From the NCBI GenBank assembly GCA_035995025.1, contig DASYKY010000028.1, positions 12,239 through 76,238 on the forward strand: a stretch of 64,000 bases of DNA, given 5' to 3'. The stretch is from Actinophytocola sp035995025. GTDB lineage: Bacteria; Actinomycetota; Actinomycetes; Mycobacteriales; Pseudonocardiaceae. The notes beneath the pieces are model-generated. The model did no database searches, had not been told where the DNA came from, and worked only from the letters and a program-made list of their open reading frames with translations. A program made the translations under genes and the position numbers. This document shows, piece after piece, positions 35,522-43,175 of the stretch (position 1 is its first letter; each line of letters opens with the position of its first letter).

Positions 35522-36736
35522 GTGCAACTGGTGCGGCGCCTCGGTCCGGTGGATGCGACCGCCATCGGGCTGGGCTCGATGCTCGGCGCCGGGGTGTTCG
35601 CCGTGTTCGCGCCCGCCGCGGCGAGCGCGGGCGGCGCGCTGCCGGTCGCGTTGCTGCTGGCCGGGTTCGTCGCTTACTGCAACGCGGTCGCCTCGGCACA
35701 GCTGGCCGCCGCGTACCCGACCTCGGGCGGCACGTACTTCTACGGTCGCGAGCGGCTCGGCCCGTGGTGGGGCTTCACCGCGGGCTGGGGCTTCGTCGTC
35801 GGCAAGACCGCGAGCTGCGCGGCAATGGCGCTGACGTTCGCCTCCTACGCCGCGCCCGCGTTCCCGCGGCCGGTCGCGGTGGCGGCCGTGGTCGCGCTGA
35901 CGGCGGTCGACTATCGCGGCGTCACGCGGACCGCACTCGTCACCCGAATCCTGCTCGCGGTCGTGCTCGCCGTGCTGTTACTGACGATCGCACTGTCCAC
36001 ACCGGACTTTTCCGAAGTGGACATCGTGGGTGGCACGCCGGGCGGTGTGCTGCAGGCGGCCGGGCTGCTGTTCTTCGCGTTCGCCGGCTACGCGCGGATC
36101 GCCACGCTGGGCGAGGAGGTCCGCGACCCGCGACGGACCATCCCACGGGCGATCCTCGGCGCACTGGCGATCGCGCTCGTCGTGTACCTCGCCGTCGGTC
36201 TCACGCTGCTCGCGGTCCTCGGGCCGCGCCGGCTCGCCGCGTCGACGGCGCCGCTCGCCGACGCGCTGCACGCCACGGGCCACCCGGTGTGGATCGTGAC
36301 GGTCGGCGCGGCCGCGGCGAGCCTGGGCGCGCTGCTCGCACTCGTCGCGGGCGTGGGGCGCACGGCGCTCGCCATGGCCCGCAACCGCGACCTGCCGGCC
36401 TGGCTCGACCGCGTGCACCCACGCTTCGCGGTGCCACACCATGCGGAGCTCGCCGTCGCCGCGGTGGTGTGCGTGGTCGTGCTCGTGGCCGACCTGCGCG
36501 AGGTCATCGGCTTCTCGTCGTTCGGGGTACTCGTGTACTACGCGATCGCCAACCTGTCCGCGTTCACGCAGCCGCGTGCGGACCGGCGCGCGCCTCGCGC
36601 GCTGAACGTCGTCGGGCTGATCGGCTGCCTCGTGCTGGCCGTGACGCTGCCGGCGACGGCCGTGCTGATCGGGCTCGGCGTGTTCGCCGCCGGGCTCGCG
36701 GGCCGGGCAGTGGCTACTGGACGTCGACGTTGTTGA
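35522..36736 (+). CDS. APC-superfamily amino acid permease
   Basis: A permease of about 404 residues with roughly twelve membrane helices. It begins VQLVRRLGPVDATAIGLGSM, then LGAGVFAVFAP, the conserved TM1 unwound region of APC transporters, and has ASAQLAAAYPTSGGTYFYGR after TM2. The family exchanges or takes up amino acids and amines. GTG 35522 fits the family N-terminus; an in-frame ATG at 35501 would overlap the divergent pabA start codon. Its 3' end overlaps the convergent 51-aa gene by 23 bases. Confidence 0.88.
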   Translation: MQLVRRLGPVDATAIGLGSMLGAGVFAVFAPAAASAGGALPVALLLAGFVAYCNAVASAQLAAAYPTSGGTYFYGRERLGPWWGFTAGWGFVVGKTASCAAMALTFASYAAPAFPRPVAVAAVVALTAVDYRGVTRTALVTRILLAVVLAVLLLTIALSTPDFSEVDIVGGTPGGVLQAAGLLFFAFAGYARIATLGEEVRDPRRTIPRAILGALAIALVVYLAVGLTLLAVLGPRRLAASTAPLADALHATGHPVWIVTVGAAAASLGALLALVAGVGRTALAMARNRDLPAWLDRVHPRFAVPHHAELAVAAVVCVVVLVADLREVIGFSSFGVLVYYAIANLSAFTQPRADRRAPRALNVVGLIGCLVLAVTLPATAVLIGLGVFAAGLAGRAVATGRRRC

Positions 36737-36869
36737 ACGGCAGCAACGGATCCAGCCACGGGAAGACCACGAACATCAGCAGCGCCACGAAACCGAGCGC
36801 CAGCGCGACCGCGAGTGTCACGCGAACCGCGATCGGCCCCGGTAGGCGGCGCCAGATCCAGGCGTACAT
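36714..36869 (-). CDS. 51-aa single-span membrane protein coupled to sortase
   Basis: A small protein: MYAWIWRRLPGPIAVRV, then a membrane helix (TLAVALALGFVALLMFVVFPWL), then an outside tail ending LPFNNVDVQ. The ATG overlaps the sortase stop as TGATG, so it is translated only with the sortase. That arrangement and the Trp/Arg-rich inner end suggest a genuine partner, perhaps of the sortase. I know of no named family. It overlaps the convergent permease gene at its 3' end. Confidence 0.7.
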   Translation of the reverse strand: MYAWIWRRLPGPIAVRVTLAVALALGFVALLMFVVFPWLDPLLPFNNVDVQ

Positions 36870-37774
36870 CAGACAGTTTCCTTGAGCTCCGGTGGCTGCT
36901 CGTTGGGCTTCTTCGGGTCCTTCGCCCACTGCTTGGTGAGCACCGCGTGGACGATCAGCCGCTGCTTGTCGGAGAAGCGCGGGTGGCAGGTGGTCAGCGT
37001 CATCAGCGACGCCATCTCACCCTTGCTGGGCGGCGTGCCGCCCTTGGGCGGGACCGGCGCGATGACGCCGCCGTTGGTCGGCAGCACGATCTGCTGGCCG
37101 TCCAGGCTGGCGTAGGGGCCGCCGAGCGGGGCGACGCCCTTGCACTTGGCTTCCTTGCCCTTGCCCTCCGCCCAGCCCTGCTTCTCCTCGGCCAGCGGCA
37201 GCATCCGGTAGACGAACCAGCTGTACTGCGTCTCGACGACGACCGCGTCGCACGACTGGATCAGGTTGATGTCGTTGAACGGCGCGCCCTTGCCGACCCG
37301 GTGGCCGGCGACGGAGAAGTTGCCGGGCTGCCCGGGGTAGGCCGTCTTGATGTAGTGGCCGGGGCCGATCTCGAGGCTCGCGTTGCTGACGCCCTGGACG
37401 ATCGTGAAGTGGTAGTCGGCGCCGAACGCCGGGATGTACATCTTGGCGAAGCCCTCGCCCTCGCCCAGGCCCTGGAAGTGGTCCTGGCGCTTGGCGTCCG
37501 CCGCCCCGGTCTGGTCGTGCCAGCGAGTGTCGAGCGCACTGGTGGCGTCGCGCTGCTTGCCCGCGGAGACCAGGTCGGTCCAGTACACCTCGTAGACCAC
37601 GAGCAGGAGCAGGACGACGCCGAGGGTGATCAGCGCCTCGCCCGCGTTGCGCACGAACTTCTGCACCGGGTCCGGCCGCCTGGCCCGGGCACGCGGGTAC
37701 GGGGACGGCATGAGCGGGCCGAGGTCCCCCGAGATCCTTCCCGAGCCGGGACCCAGGTGCTGCACCGTGCCCAC
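36869..37774 (-). CDS. class E sortase
   Basis: A 301-residue membrane transpeptidase. After a short basic cytoplasmic part a helix (ALITLGVVLLLLVVYEVYWT) crosses the membrane. The catalytic triad of sortases is visible as His in NFSVAGHRVG, Cys in LTLTTCHPRFSDKQR and the Arg three or four positions later. Actinobacterial class E enzymes attach LAXTG-type proteins to the wall. GTG 37774 has GAAGGAG five bases upstream; a TTG at 37822 lacks a site. No obvious sortase substrate is in the window. Confidence 0.92.
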   Translation of the reverse strand: MGTVQHLGPGSGRISGDLGPLMPSPYPRARARRPDPVQKFVRNAGEALITLGVVLLLLVVYEVYWTDLVSAGKQRDATSALDTRWHDQTGAADAKRQDHFQGLGEGEGFAKMYIPAFGADYHFTIVQGVSNASLEIGPGHYIKTAYPGQPGNFSVAGHRVGKGAPFNDINLIQSCDAVVVETQYSWFVYRMLPLAEEKQGWAEGKGKEAKCKGVAPLGGPYASLDGQQIVLPTNGGVIAPVPPKGGTPPSKGEMASLMTLTTCHPRFSDKQRLIVHAVLTKQWAKDPKKPNEQPPELKETV

Positions 37775-37900
37775 GCCCGCTCCTTCCGGTCCCGGAACCT
37801 GTCCGTTCGTCGCACTACTCAACTACGTTAACGTGTGAACTAGTGGACGTGTTCAACACGGATACGGTTGCTTTCAAGCTACACGTCAGGTGAGGACGAC

Positions 37901-38167
37901 ATGCCCAAGTCCAAGGTTCGCAAGAAGGCGGTCTACACGCCACCCGCCGATCGACGTACTCCCGTGAAGGTGAAGGCAGCGGGACCGTCTCACCCGGTCT
38001 ACGTCGCGGTCATGCTCGGGGTGATGTTGCTCGGGCTCGCATGGCTCGTGGTCAACTACATCGCAGGTGACGCCGTTCCCCTCATGAAGGACCTCGGGAA
38101 CTGGAACTTCGCCATCGGCTTCGCCCTGATGATCGGCGGCCTGCTGATGACCATGCGTTGGCGCTGA
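37901..38167 (+). CDS. crgA: CrgA cell-division protein
   Basis: An 88-residue membrane protein with the CrgA pattern: a basic start MPKSKVRKKAVYTPP, then two helices (YVAVMLGVMLLGLAWLVVNYI and FAIGFALMIGGLLMTM) separated by a short loop. CrgA coordinates FtsZ-ring assembly and peptidoglycan enzymes in actinomycetes and is always found near the pknB cluster. ATG 37901 follows GTGAGGAC. It is divergent from the sortase gene across 126 bases. Confidence 0.95.
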   Translation: MPKSKVRKKAVYTPPADRRTPVKVKAAGPSHPVYVAVMLGVMLLGLAWLVVNYIAGDAVPLMKDLGNWNFAIGFALMIGGLLMTMRWR

Positions 38168-38255
38168 GAGTTCATCTCGGCGCAGTACGCGTTTCACTCG
38201 GATACACCCGTTCAGCTCAGTGTGACTGAACCACAAGGGTGTAAGTCATCCCCAG

Positions 38256-38277
38256 TGTGGATAACCGCTGTGGATAA
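38256..38277 (-). promoter_or_regulatory. two perfect DnaA boxes upstream of PH-domain gene
   Basis: TTATCCACA occurs twice on the minus strand, at 38256-38264 and 38269-38277, starting 13 bases apart. They lie between crgA and the PH-domain gene, over the likely promoter of the latter. DnaA could regulate that gene or be titrated here. Confidence 0.5.
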
Positions 38278-38298
38278 CTCGTTTTCTCGATCCGGAGC

Positions 38299-38727
38299 GT
38301 GACCCTGTTGGTCGTCCCGACCGCCCGGAGCTGGGCGCCGAAGGCCGAGCTGGCCGCGCTGGCCTGGGTGCTGGCCGCGGTCGCCGCCGCGTGGGCGTGG
38401 TTCGCCGATGACCCGCCCGGACGGGTGCTGCTGGGGACGGTCGCGCTGTTGCTCGCGCTCGCCGGGCTGTTCGGCGTCGTGGTCCGTCCGCGCCTCGCGG
38501 CCGACGCGGATGGCGTAACCGTACGGGGACTGACCAGCGCACGCCGGTACTCCTGGGCCGAGATCAATGTGCGGCTGGTACGCACCCGGCGGCTCGGCCG
38601 CGAGGTGTCCACCGTCGAGCTCGACGCCGAGCACGCCGAGACGCCGGATCTCGTCGTGCTCGGCAGGCTGGACCTCGGCGCCGACCCGGAGGACGTCGTC
38701 GACGCACTCCGGGAGCTGCGGACCTAG
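38299..38727 (+). CDS. membrane PH-domain protein (Rv0010c-like)
   Basis: A 142-residue protein with two membrane segments (about 17-36 and 43-63) and a C-terminal bacterial PH-like domain: RPRLAADADGVTVRGLTSAR, RYSWAEINVRLVRTRRLG and DPEDVVDALRELRT. It occupies the place of Rv0010c between crgA and ppiA in mycobacteria. Function is unknown; the PH fold may bind lipid or protein. The GTG at 38299 follows GGAG closely. Its stop overlaps the convergent rhomboid stop at CTAG. Confidence 0.85.
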   Translation: MTLLVVPTARSWAPKAELAALAWVLAAVAAAWAWFADDPPGRVLLGTVALLLALAGLFGVVVRPRLAADADGVTVRGLTSARRYSWAEINVRLVRTRRLGREVSTVELDAEHAETPDLVVLGRLDLGADPEDVVDALRELRT

Positions 38728-39638
38728 GAGCCGCAGAGGTAGTAGTCGCGGCCGTCGACCTGGCAGTCCATCGCCGCACCCTGCACGGCGATCGTCACCA
38801 CCATGATCAGCAGCAGCGCCACGCACGCGCCGACCTGCACCTGCGTGCGCCGGGCCGGCGGGGCGTAGACCAGGGCGGCGGTGGTGAGCGCGCCGGCGAT
38901 CAGCCCGCCGATGTGGCCCAGCAGCGAGATCCCCGGCAGCGCCACGCTCAGGAAGATGTTGATCCCCAGCAGCGCGAGCACCGGCGCCGGGTTCAGCTTG
39001 GCCTTGAACACGATCACCGCGATGCCGCCGAACAGGCCGTAGATTGCGCCGGATGCGCCGGCCACCCCGGCGCCGGGGTTGCCGAACAACATCACCGCGG
39101 TCGACCCGCCGAGCAGCGAGAGCAGGTAGACGGTCAGGAACCGGCCGCGGCCGAGCGCGACCTCGAGGTCCCGGCCGATCACCCACAGCGCGAACATGTT
39201 GAACAGCAGGTGCACCGGCCCGTAGCCGCCGTAGTTGCCGAAGTGCAGGAAGCCCGACGTGATCAGCCGCCACCACTGGCCGTCGGACACCCACGCCGGC
39301 AGCAGCGTGCCGTCGACGAACAGCGTCGAGCGGCTGTTGTCGACGAGGCTGTGCGCCTGGATCGCGGTCGCGGCGAACACGACGACGTTGACCGCGATCA
39401 GCGCCGGCACCACGACGAGCCGGGAGCCGCCGCGGGCCGCCCGGGCCCCGCCGACCGTGCGCGGTTCGCGCACGGTCGTCGAGCCCTCGCGCACGCAGTC
39501 GACGCACTGGTAGCCGACCGACGCCTCGCGCAGGCAGTCCGGGCAGGCCGGCCGTTCGCACCGCACGCAGCGCAGCCCGGTCGGCCGGTCCGGATGGCGC
39601 ACGCAGGCGGGGAGGTCCTGCTGCCGGTTGACCGACAC
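38724..39638 (-). CDS. rhomboid-family intramembrane serine protease
   Basis: A 304-residue protein. The N-terminus is a zinc-binding B-box-like region with eight or more Cys/His (CVRHPDRPTGLRCVRCERPA and CPDCLREAS). A rhomboid core of six or seven helices follows, with HLLFNMFALWVIG, the nucleophile Ser in GASGAIYGLFG and the catalytic His in LLGHIGGLIAG. It cleaves membrane-anchored substrates within the bilayer. Its GTG directly follows the ppiA stop (TGAGTG), so the two form an operon. Substrates are unknown. Confidence 0.93.
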   Translation of the reverse strand: MSVNRQQDLPACVRHPDRPTGLRCVRCERPACPDCLREASVGYQCVDCVREGSTTVREPRTVGGARAARGGSRLVVVPALIAVNVVVFAATAIQAHSLVDNSRSTLFVDGTLLPAWVSDGQWWRLITSGFLHFGNYGGYGPVHLLFNMFALWVIGRDLEVALGRGRFLTVYLLSLLGGSTAVMLFGNPGAGVAGASGAIYGLFGGIAVIVFKAKLNPAPVLALLGINIFLSVALPGISLLGHIGGLIAGALTTAALVYAPPARRTQVQVGACVALLLIMVVTIAVQGAAMDCQVDGRDYYLCGS

Positions 39639-40199
39639 TCAGCCCTCGGCGCGCTGGACGGTCACGCGCTCCACGACGATGTCCTCGACCGGCTTGTCGC
39701 TCGGCGGCGCGGTCGGCGTGTTCGCGATCCCGTCCACGACGTTGCGCGACTCCTGGTCGGCGATCTCGCCGAAGATCGTGTGCTTGAAGTTGAGCCAGGT
39801 CGTCGGCGCCACCGTGATGAAGAACTGCGAGCCGTTGCTGTTCGCGATGCCCGGGTTGGCCATGCCGAGCAGGTAGGGCTTGTTGAACTGCAGCTCCGGG
39901 TGGAACTCGTCGTCGAACTGGTAGCCGGGACCACCGCGGCCGGTGCCGGTCGGGTCGCCGGTCTGGATCATGAAGCCGTCGATCACCCGGTGGAAGATCA
40001 TGCCGTCGTAGAACGGCCCGGCGGTCTCCCCCTTTGCGTTGCGCTGCGAGTACTGCTTCGTACCGTCGGCCAGGCCGACGAAGTTGGACACGGTCTTCGG
40101 TGCGTGATCAGGGAAAAGGTTGACCCTGATGTCACCCCGCGAGGTGTGCAGGATGGCCGAGACCTTCACTCCGACGAGGGATCCATTGCTGTCTGCCAC
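39639..40199 (-). CDS. ppiA: cyclophilin-type peptidyl-prolyl isomerase
   Basis: A 186-residue cytoplasmic cyclophilin. It has the family signature FYDGMIFHRVIDGFMIQTGD, GTGRGGPGYQFDDEF, and LGMANPGIANSNGSQFFITV with the catalytic Arg, Phe and Gln positions. It speeds prolyl isomerisation in folding proteins. It stands near crgA and the gyrase genes exactly as ppiA in related actinobacteria. The GTG at 40199 gives an N-terminus a few residues longer than the fold needs, and the ribosome site is weak. Confidence 0.94.
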   Translation of the reverse strand: MADSNGSLVGVKVSAILHTSRGDIRVNLFPDHAPKTVSNFVGLADGTKQYSQRNAKGETAGPFYDGMIFHRVIDGFMIQTGDPTGTGRGGPGYQFDDEFHPELQFNKPYLLGMANPGIANSNGSQFFITVAPTTWLNFKHTIFGEIADQESRNVVDGIANTPTAPPSDKPVEDIVVERVTVQRAEG

Positions 40200-40282
40200 C
40201 CGGTCATCGTGCCATCCGCAGCGAGATCCGTCCGGAAGGGGCAGGATGGTAACTGTCCGATAAAGCCACCCTGGAGCACACT

Positions 40283-40978
40283 ATGGACGATGTGAAGGCC
40301 ATGACCCGGGCCGGAGAGACGGTCGGCAAGGCCGTCGGCTCCGGCTGGCTCGCGGTTCGTCAGAGCGCCAAAATCGCTGGTCAAGCGAGTGCGGACGCCA
40401 CGACGAAGGCCGCACACGCCGCCGACCGGAAGCTGACGGAGCGCGGCGTCGCTCCCCAGCAGCTGGCCGTGGCGCTGGCCGAGGGCGCCGAGGTCGCGCG
40501 TCAGGAGGTTGTGAAGACAACCCGCCGGGCGCGCAAGAAGCTGGCGCGCACGGCGAAGCACACCCGCAAGGAGCTGGCGAAGGCCGCCAAGCACGCACGC
40601 AAGGAGGCCAAGAAGAGCAAGCCGGCTCGGCGGGCGACGAAGTCTGCGAAGCAGGCACGCAAGGACGCCAAGGAGTTGCAGGCGTCGTTCAAGGCCGAGA
40701 TGGCCAGGTTGAAGAGCCAGGCCAAGGAGCAGGCGGTGGCCATGAAGCTCACCGACGCGCCCAAGAAGCGTCGCCGGTGGCCGAAGGTGCTGCTGCTCGT
40801 CGTGGTGGCGGGCGGGGTCGCGTACGTGGTGCGCACCCGGTCCGCGACGTCGGAGCCTGCCCCGGTTCCGGAGCCGCGCCACCGCGCGGACGAGACCGAG
40901 CCCGAGGGTTCCGCCTCGGGATCTCCGGCCGCCAACGGTCAGCGACCGGAGAAGTCGCCCACCAAGCAGCAAGGTTGA
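40283..40978 (+). CDS. Lys/Ala-rich protein with C-terminal membrane helix
   Basis: A 231-residue protein. The N-terminal third is helical. The middle is a Lys/Arg/Ala array (repeats like KHTRKELAKAAKHARKEAKK), similar in make-up to histone H1 tails and likely to be helical and DNA- or phosphate-binding. Near residue 170 a membrane helix (KVLLLVVVAGGVAYVV) follows a basic patch, and an acidic Pro/Ser tail ends the protein. I know of no family name. It is divergent from ppiA and convergent with the DUF2020 lipoprotein. Confidence 0.72.
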   Translation: MDDVKAMTRAGETVGKAVGSGWLAVRQSAKIAGQASADATTKAAHAADRKLTERGVAPQQLAVALAEGAEVARQEVVKTTRRARKKLARTAKHTRKELAKAAKHARKEAKKSKPARRATKSAKQARKDAKELQASFKAEMARLKSQAKEQAVAMKLTDAPKKRRRWPKVLLLVVVAGGVAYVVRTRSATSEPAPVPEPRHRADETEPEGSASGSPAANGQRPEKSPTKQQG

Positions 40979-40991
40979 TGTGACGAGCAAT

Positions 40992-41022
40992 CGGCCCGCC
41001 AAGGCGACCCCTTGGCGGGCCG
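40992..41022. terminator. bidirectional terminator between convergent genes
   Basis: A perfect 13-bp stem, CGGCCCGCCAAGG with its complement, surrounds a five-base loop. It lies between the stops of the Lys/Ala-rich protein and the lipoprotein, both facing it. Confidence 0.85.
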
Positions 41023-41029
41023 GTTGCCG

Positions 41030-41572
41030 TCAGAGACCGAGCGAGGTGATGGCCTGCTGCGCGACGAGCTTGGCCTTGATCGTCTGCTCCTGGTTCGTGG
41101 TGACCACCACGGCCGCGGCGTCCTTCGCGACCGCGTAGACCGCGCCGTCGTCGGTCGGCTGCGCGCCGCCGCTCCAGCCACCGGGCAGCTCCGCCGGGTT
41201 CGAGCTGTCGACCGGCGCCACCTGGTCGACGAGCGCCTTCGCCACGGCGGCGTCGCCCTTGTAGACCCGGACCATCATCTGCACGCCGCCGTCGGGCCGG
41301 TAGAAGAAGCACGCGGGCGGGTCGTCGGCGGAGGTCTTGGTGTCCCCGATGTGCTGCCCGTTGGTCTCCTCGACGAAAGCCTGGTCGAGGTAGGGACAGG
41401 GCCCGTCCGCGGCGGGCTCGGGCGCGGCCGGCGGCTTGGCGGCCGGCTGAGCGGCCGGAGTGCTGGCCGAAGTGTCGTCCGGGGTGATCACGGTCGGATC
41501 GTCCGCAGCGGGTTCGTTGTTGCACGCGGCGAGCACGATCAGCAAGGGACCGAGTAACAGGGCGCGTTTCAT
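41030..41572 (-). CDS. DUF2020-family lipoprotein
   Basis: A 180-residue lipoprotein. The signal MKRALLLGPLLIVLAAC has lipobox LAAC with Cys at residue 17. A Pro/Ala-rich linker leads to a compact domain with DGPCPYLDQAFVEETNGQ and DDPPACFFYRPDGGVQMMV, the two Cys being conserved in DUF2020 proteins of actinomycetes. It is probably attached to the outer face of the membrane. Function is unknown. ATG 41572 is preferred to an upstream TTG because it begins the signal directly. Confidence 0.82.
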   Translation of the reverse strand: MKRALLLGPLLIVLAACNNEPAADDPTVITPDDTSASTPAAQPAAKPPAAPEPAADGPCPYLDQAFVEETNGQHIGDTKTSADDPPACFFYRPDGGVQMMVRVYKGDAAVAKALVDQVAPVDSSNPAELPGGWSGGAQPTDDGAVYAVAKDAAAVVVTTNQEQTIKAKLVAQQAITSLGL

Positions 41573-41628
41573 AGGGTCAGTAGTCAATCACACCCCGTTT
41601 GATCACGAGGTGGGTATCCACCAAGACG

Positions 41629-41701
41629 TGGAGACGAGGGGAATCGAACCCCTAACCCCTGCCTTGCAAAGGCAGTGCTCTGCCAATTGAGCTACGTCCC
41701 C
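41629..41701 (-). tRNA. tRNA-Ala (TGC)
   Basis: On the minus strand a standard cloverleaf is seen. The acceptor stem GGGGACG pairs with CGTCTCC (one G-U), the D arm contains AGCTCAATTGGCAGAGC, the anticodon arm is CTGCC-TTTGCAA-GGCAG with anticodon TGC, and the T arm is AGGGG-TTCGATT-CCCCT. In relatives it stands close to tRNA-Ile near gyrA; here the inserted element has separated them. Confidence 0.97.
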
Positions 41702-41756
41702 CCGCCGGTGCGGGGTCGGGCCCCGCACCGGTGTGCTGGCTGAGCGTCTGGGGCGA

Positions 41757-41897
41757 TCAGGCCTTCTTGGCGTTGTTGGCGCCGGCGGGAGCGGTCGCCT
41801 CGCGCCACAGGTCGTCCTGCGCCTTGGCCGACTTGTTGCGGCGCACCACGAACAGCACGCCACCGGCCACGGCCACCAGAGCGAGAAGCTTCTTCAC
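41757..41897 (-). CDS. DLW-39 family microprotein
   Basis: A 46-residue protein. It has a hydrophobic N-terminus (VKKLLALVAVAGGVLFVV), then a basic part and the characteristic DDLWREAT stretch that names the actinobacterial DLW-39 family. These proteins usually lie between tRNA-Ile and tRNA-Ala near the gyrase genes, as here before the element arrived. GTG 41897 has AAGGAGG eight bases upstream, better spaced than the GTG two codons earlier. Function unknown; probably membrane-associated. Confidence 0.85.
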   Translation of the reverse strand: MKKLLALVAVAGGVLFVVRRNKSAKAQDDLWREATAPAGANNAKKA

Positions 41898-42005
41898 GTC
41901 CACTGCCTCCTTAGGCAAAACACACGTATCGGGCTGCGGCGTCCCGCAGCAAGGCCACAAGTCTAGCCACAAGCGGCGAACCCCGGCGGGAGCCGGTCCA
42001 CTCGC

Positions 42006-42045
42006 AGGTCAGGCCCCGTCCGCGTCCGCGAACAGGGCCTGATCT
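42006..42045 (-). terminator. original terminator of the tRNA-Ile gene
   Basis: AGGTCAGGCCC (42006-42016) pairs with GGGCCTGATCT (42035-42045), with one G-U. It begins two bases beyond the tRNA-Ile 3' fragment at 42047. Integration displaced it from the intact tRNA by about 11.4 kb. Confidence 0.7.
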
Positions 42046-42046
42046 G

Positions 42047-42089
42047 GTGGGCCTAGGAGGACTTGAACCTCCGACTTCTTCGTTATCAG
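42047..42089. repeat. attachment site copy, left (tRNA-Ile 3' remnant)
   Basis: A 43-bp sequence identical to 53453-53495. It is the tRNA-Ile 3' portion from the anticodon loop to the end of the acceptor stem. Bases beyond 42089 diverge, so no complete tRNA is present here. This is the chromosomal 3' end left after integration. Confidence 0.95.
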
Positions 42090-42344
42090 GGCATGTCCAG
42101 GTACCCGATCACTACCCTACTTAGACGCACTGACCTGCACAAACAGTGCGCCGACGTCCGTGGACGTACGCCATGGTGGGCTGGGATCGTCACTCAGTTA
42201 GTCACTCGGGTTGAGCACCCACCAAAGCCTGAAGGGTGCTCGCTCCGCTCGCCGTTCTAGCCTCCTTTCGGATGGCTTCGAGCATCACGGCAAGCCACTC
42301 GCCCGACCGCCGGCAACCGGTGCCCCCGCTCCCCCTCCAGAAGT

Positions 42345-42611
42345 CGGTTACATCGGTTACATCGGTTACATGCCTGGTCAGAGGGCATGTCCGTCGGTTA
42401 CGGGCTCGGATACATCGGTTACATCGGTTACGCCCGTGCTGACCAGGGATAACACGCTGAAACAGCCGGGGGGTGATCAGCTCGCCCGGCTGTTACAGCG
42501 CTCTTTTCCCTGGTCAGTGCCGGTGTAACCGATGTAACCGCAGTAACTTGAGCCGTAACCGCTCCACACCCCGTCTGACCTGCGGTGTAACCGGTGTAAC
42601 CGATGTAACCG
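42345..42611. repeat. inverted arrays of CGGTTACAT units around a dyad (origin or transfer locus)
   Basis: On the left, CGGTTAC occurs at 42345, 42354, 42363, 42395, 42416 and 42425, with a variant CGGATAC at 42407. Neighbouring units are nine bases apart. On the right the reverse complement GTAACCG occurs at 42525, 42534, 42555, 42587, 42596 and 42605. Between them is a long dyad: GACCAGGGA with TCCCTGGTC, and CGCTGAAACAGCCGG with CCGGCTGTTACAGCG. This is typical of iterons at a replication origin or protein-loading site. The stretch 42090-42650 contains no gene. Confidence 0.85.
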
Positions 42612-42650
42612 ACTTTGAGAGCGAGAGACAGAGGAAGGGCGCGCCCGCCG

Positions 42651-43175
42651 TCAAGAGCTGGTGCAGGACCGGATCGCTACCGCAACTTCGGAAGGCGGCA
42701 TGACAGCCGTATTGAACGTCAGGTCAGCGCTAGCGAGCGGTGGTGTTGCGTCCCACATCCTGAGCCGTTCACCTAGGTCGTTCATGCGCCTTGCAATAAG
42801 ACGCTCAGCGGCGATATCGCGCGGACACCAGAGGTAGACGCGGCACCACTGGACTTGTGGCAATGCCCCAGCGATGACGTCAACAGCTTCCCGTTGCCCG
42901 AGATGGATCACCGGAATGCAATCGGCAAGCATACTCATTAGCGAACTTCGCTCGACGACATAGATCGCTCCGTACCGACTGTTCTCCCACAGTATGAGGC
43001 GCGTTCTCCGCAGTTCCATTAGGCATGTGCCATCGACTATTCGATACCCATCTGTGCGACCGGGGCCGACTTTCAGTCGTTCGTAGAGAACAAACTGCCG
43101 ATCGAGCAAGGTGAGCGCTGCGGTGACCGTATTCTTTCCGGCAGCTGGCGGGCCGTAGAGAAGCACACCGCGCAC
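42651..43175 (-). CDS. P-loop NTPase, guanylate kinase-like
   Basis: A 174-residue protein. A Walker A motif stands at the N-terminus (LLYGPPAAGKNTVTAAL), and the rest resembles small nucleoside/nucleotide kinases: YERLKVGPGRTDGYRIVDG, then GAIYVVERSSL and VYLWCPRDIAAERLIARR, the latter like an arginine lid. The GTG start overlaps the GntR-fusion stop (TAGTG), so the two are coupled. Codons are less GC-biased than the host, indicating transfer. It could be a nucleotide kinase, a toxin-like kinase or a regulator partner; I cannot tell which. Confidence 0.7.
   Translation of the reverse strand: MRGVLLYGPPAAGKNTVTAALTLLDRQFVLYERLKVGPGRTDGYRIVDGTCLMELRRTRLILWENSRYGAIYVVERSSLMSMLADCIPVIHLGQREAVDVIAGALPQVQWCRVYLWCPRDIAAERLIARRMNDLGERLRMWDATPPLASADLTFNTAVMPPSEVAVAIRSCTSS

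Noticed and set aside
42047..42089. second tRNA-Ile gene
   Set aside because: Only the 3' half matches; bases beyond the anticodon loop cannot form D or acceptor stems. It is the attachment-site remnant.
42345..42611. CRISPR array
   Set aside because: Units are nine bases with no spacers of constant length, the two halves are inverted, and there are no cas genes nearby.
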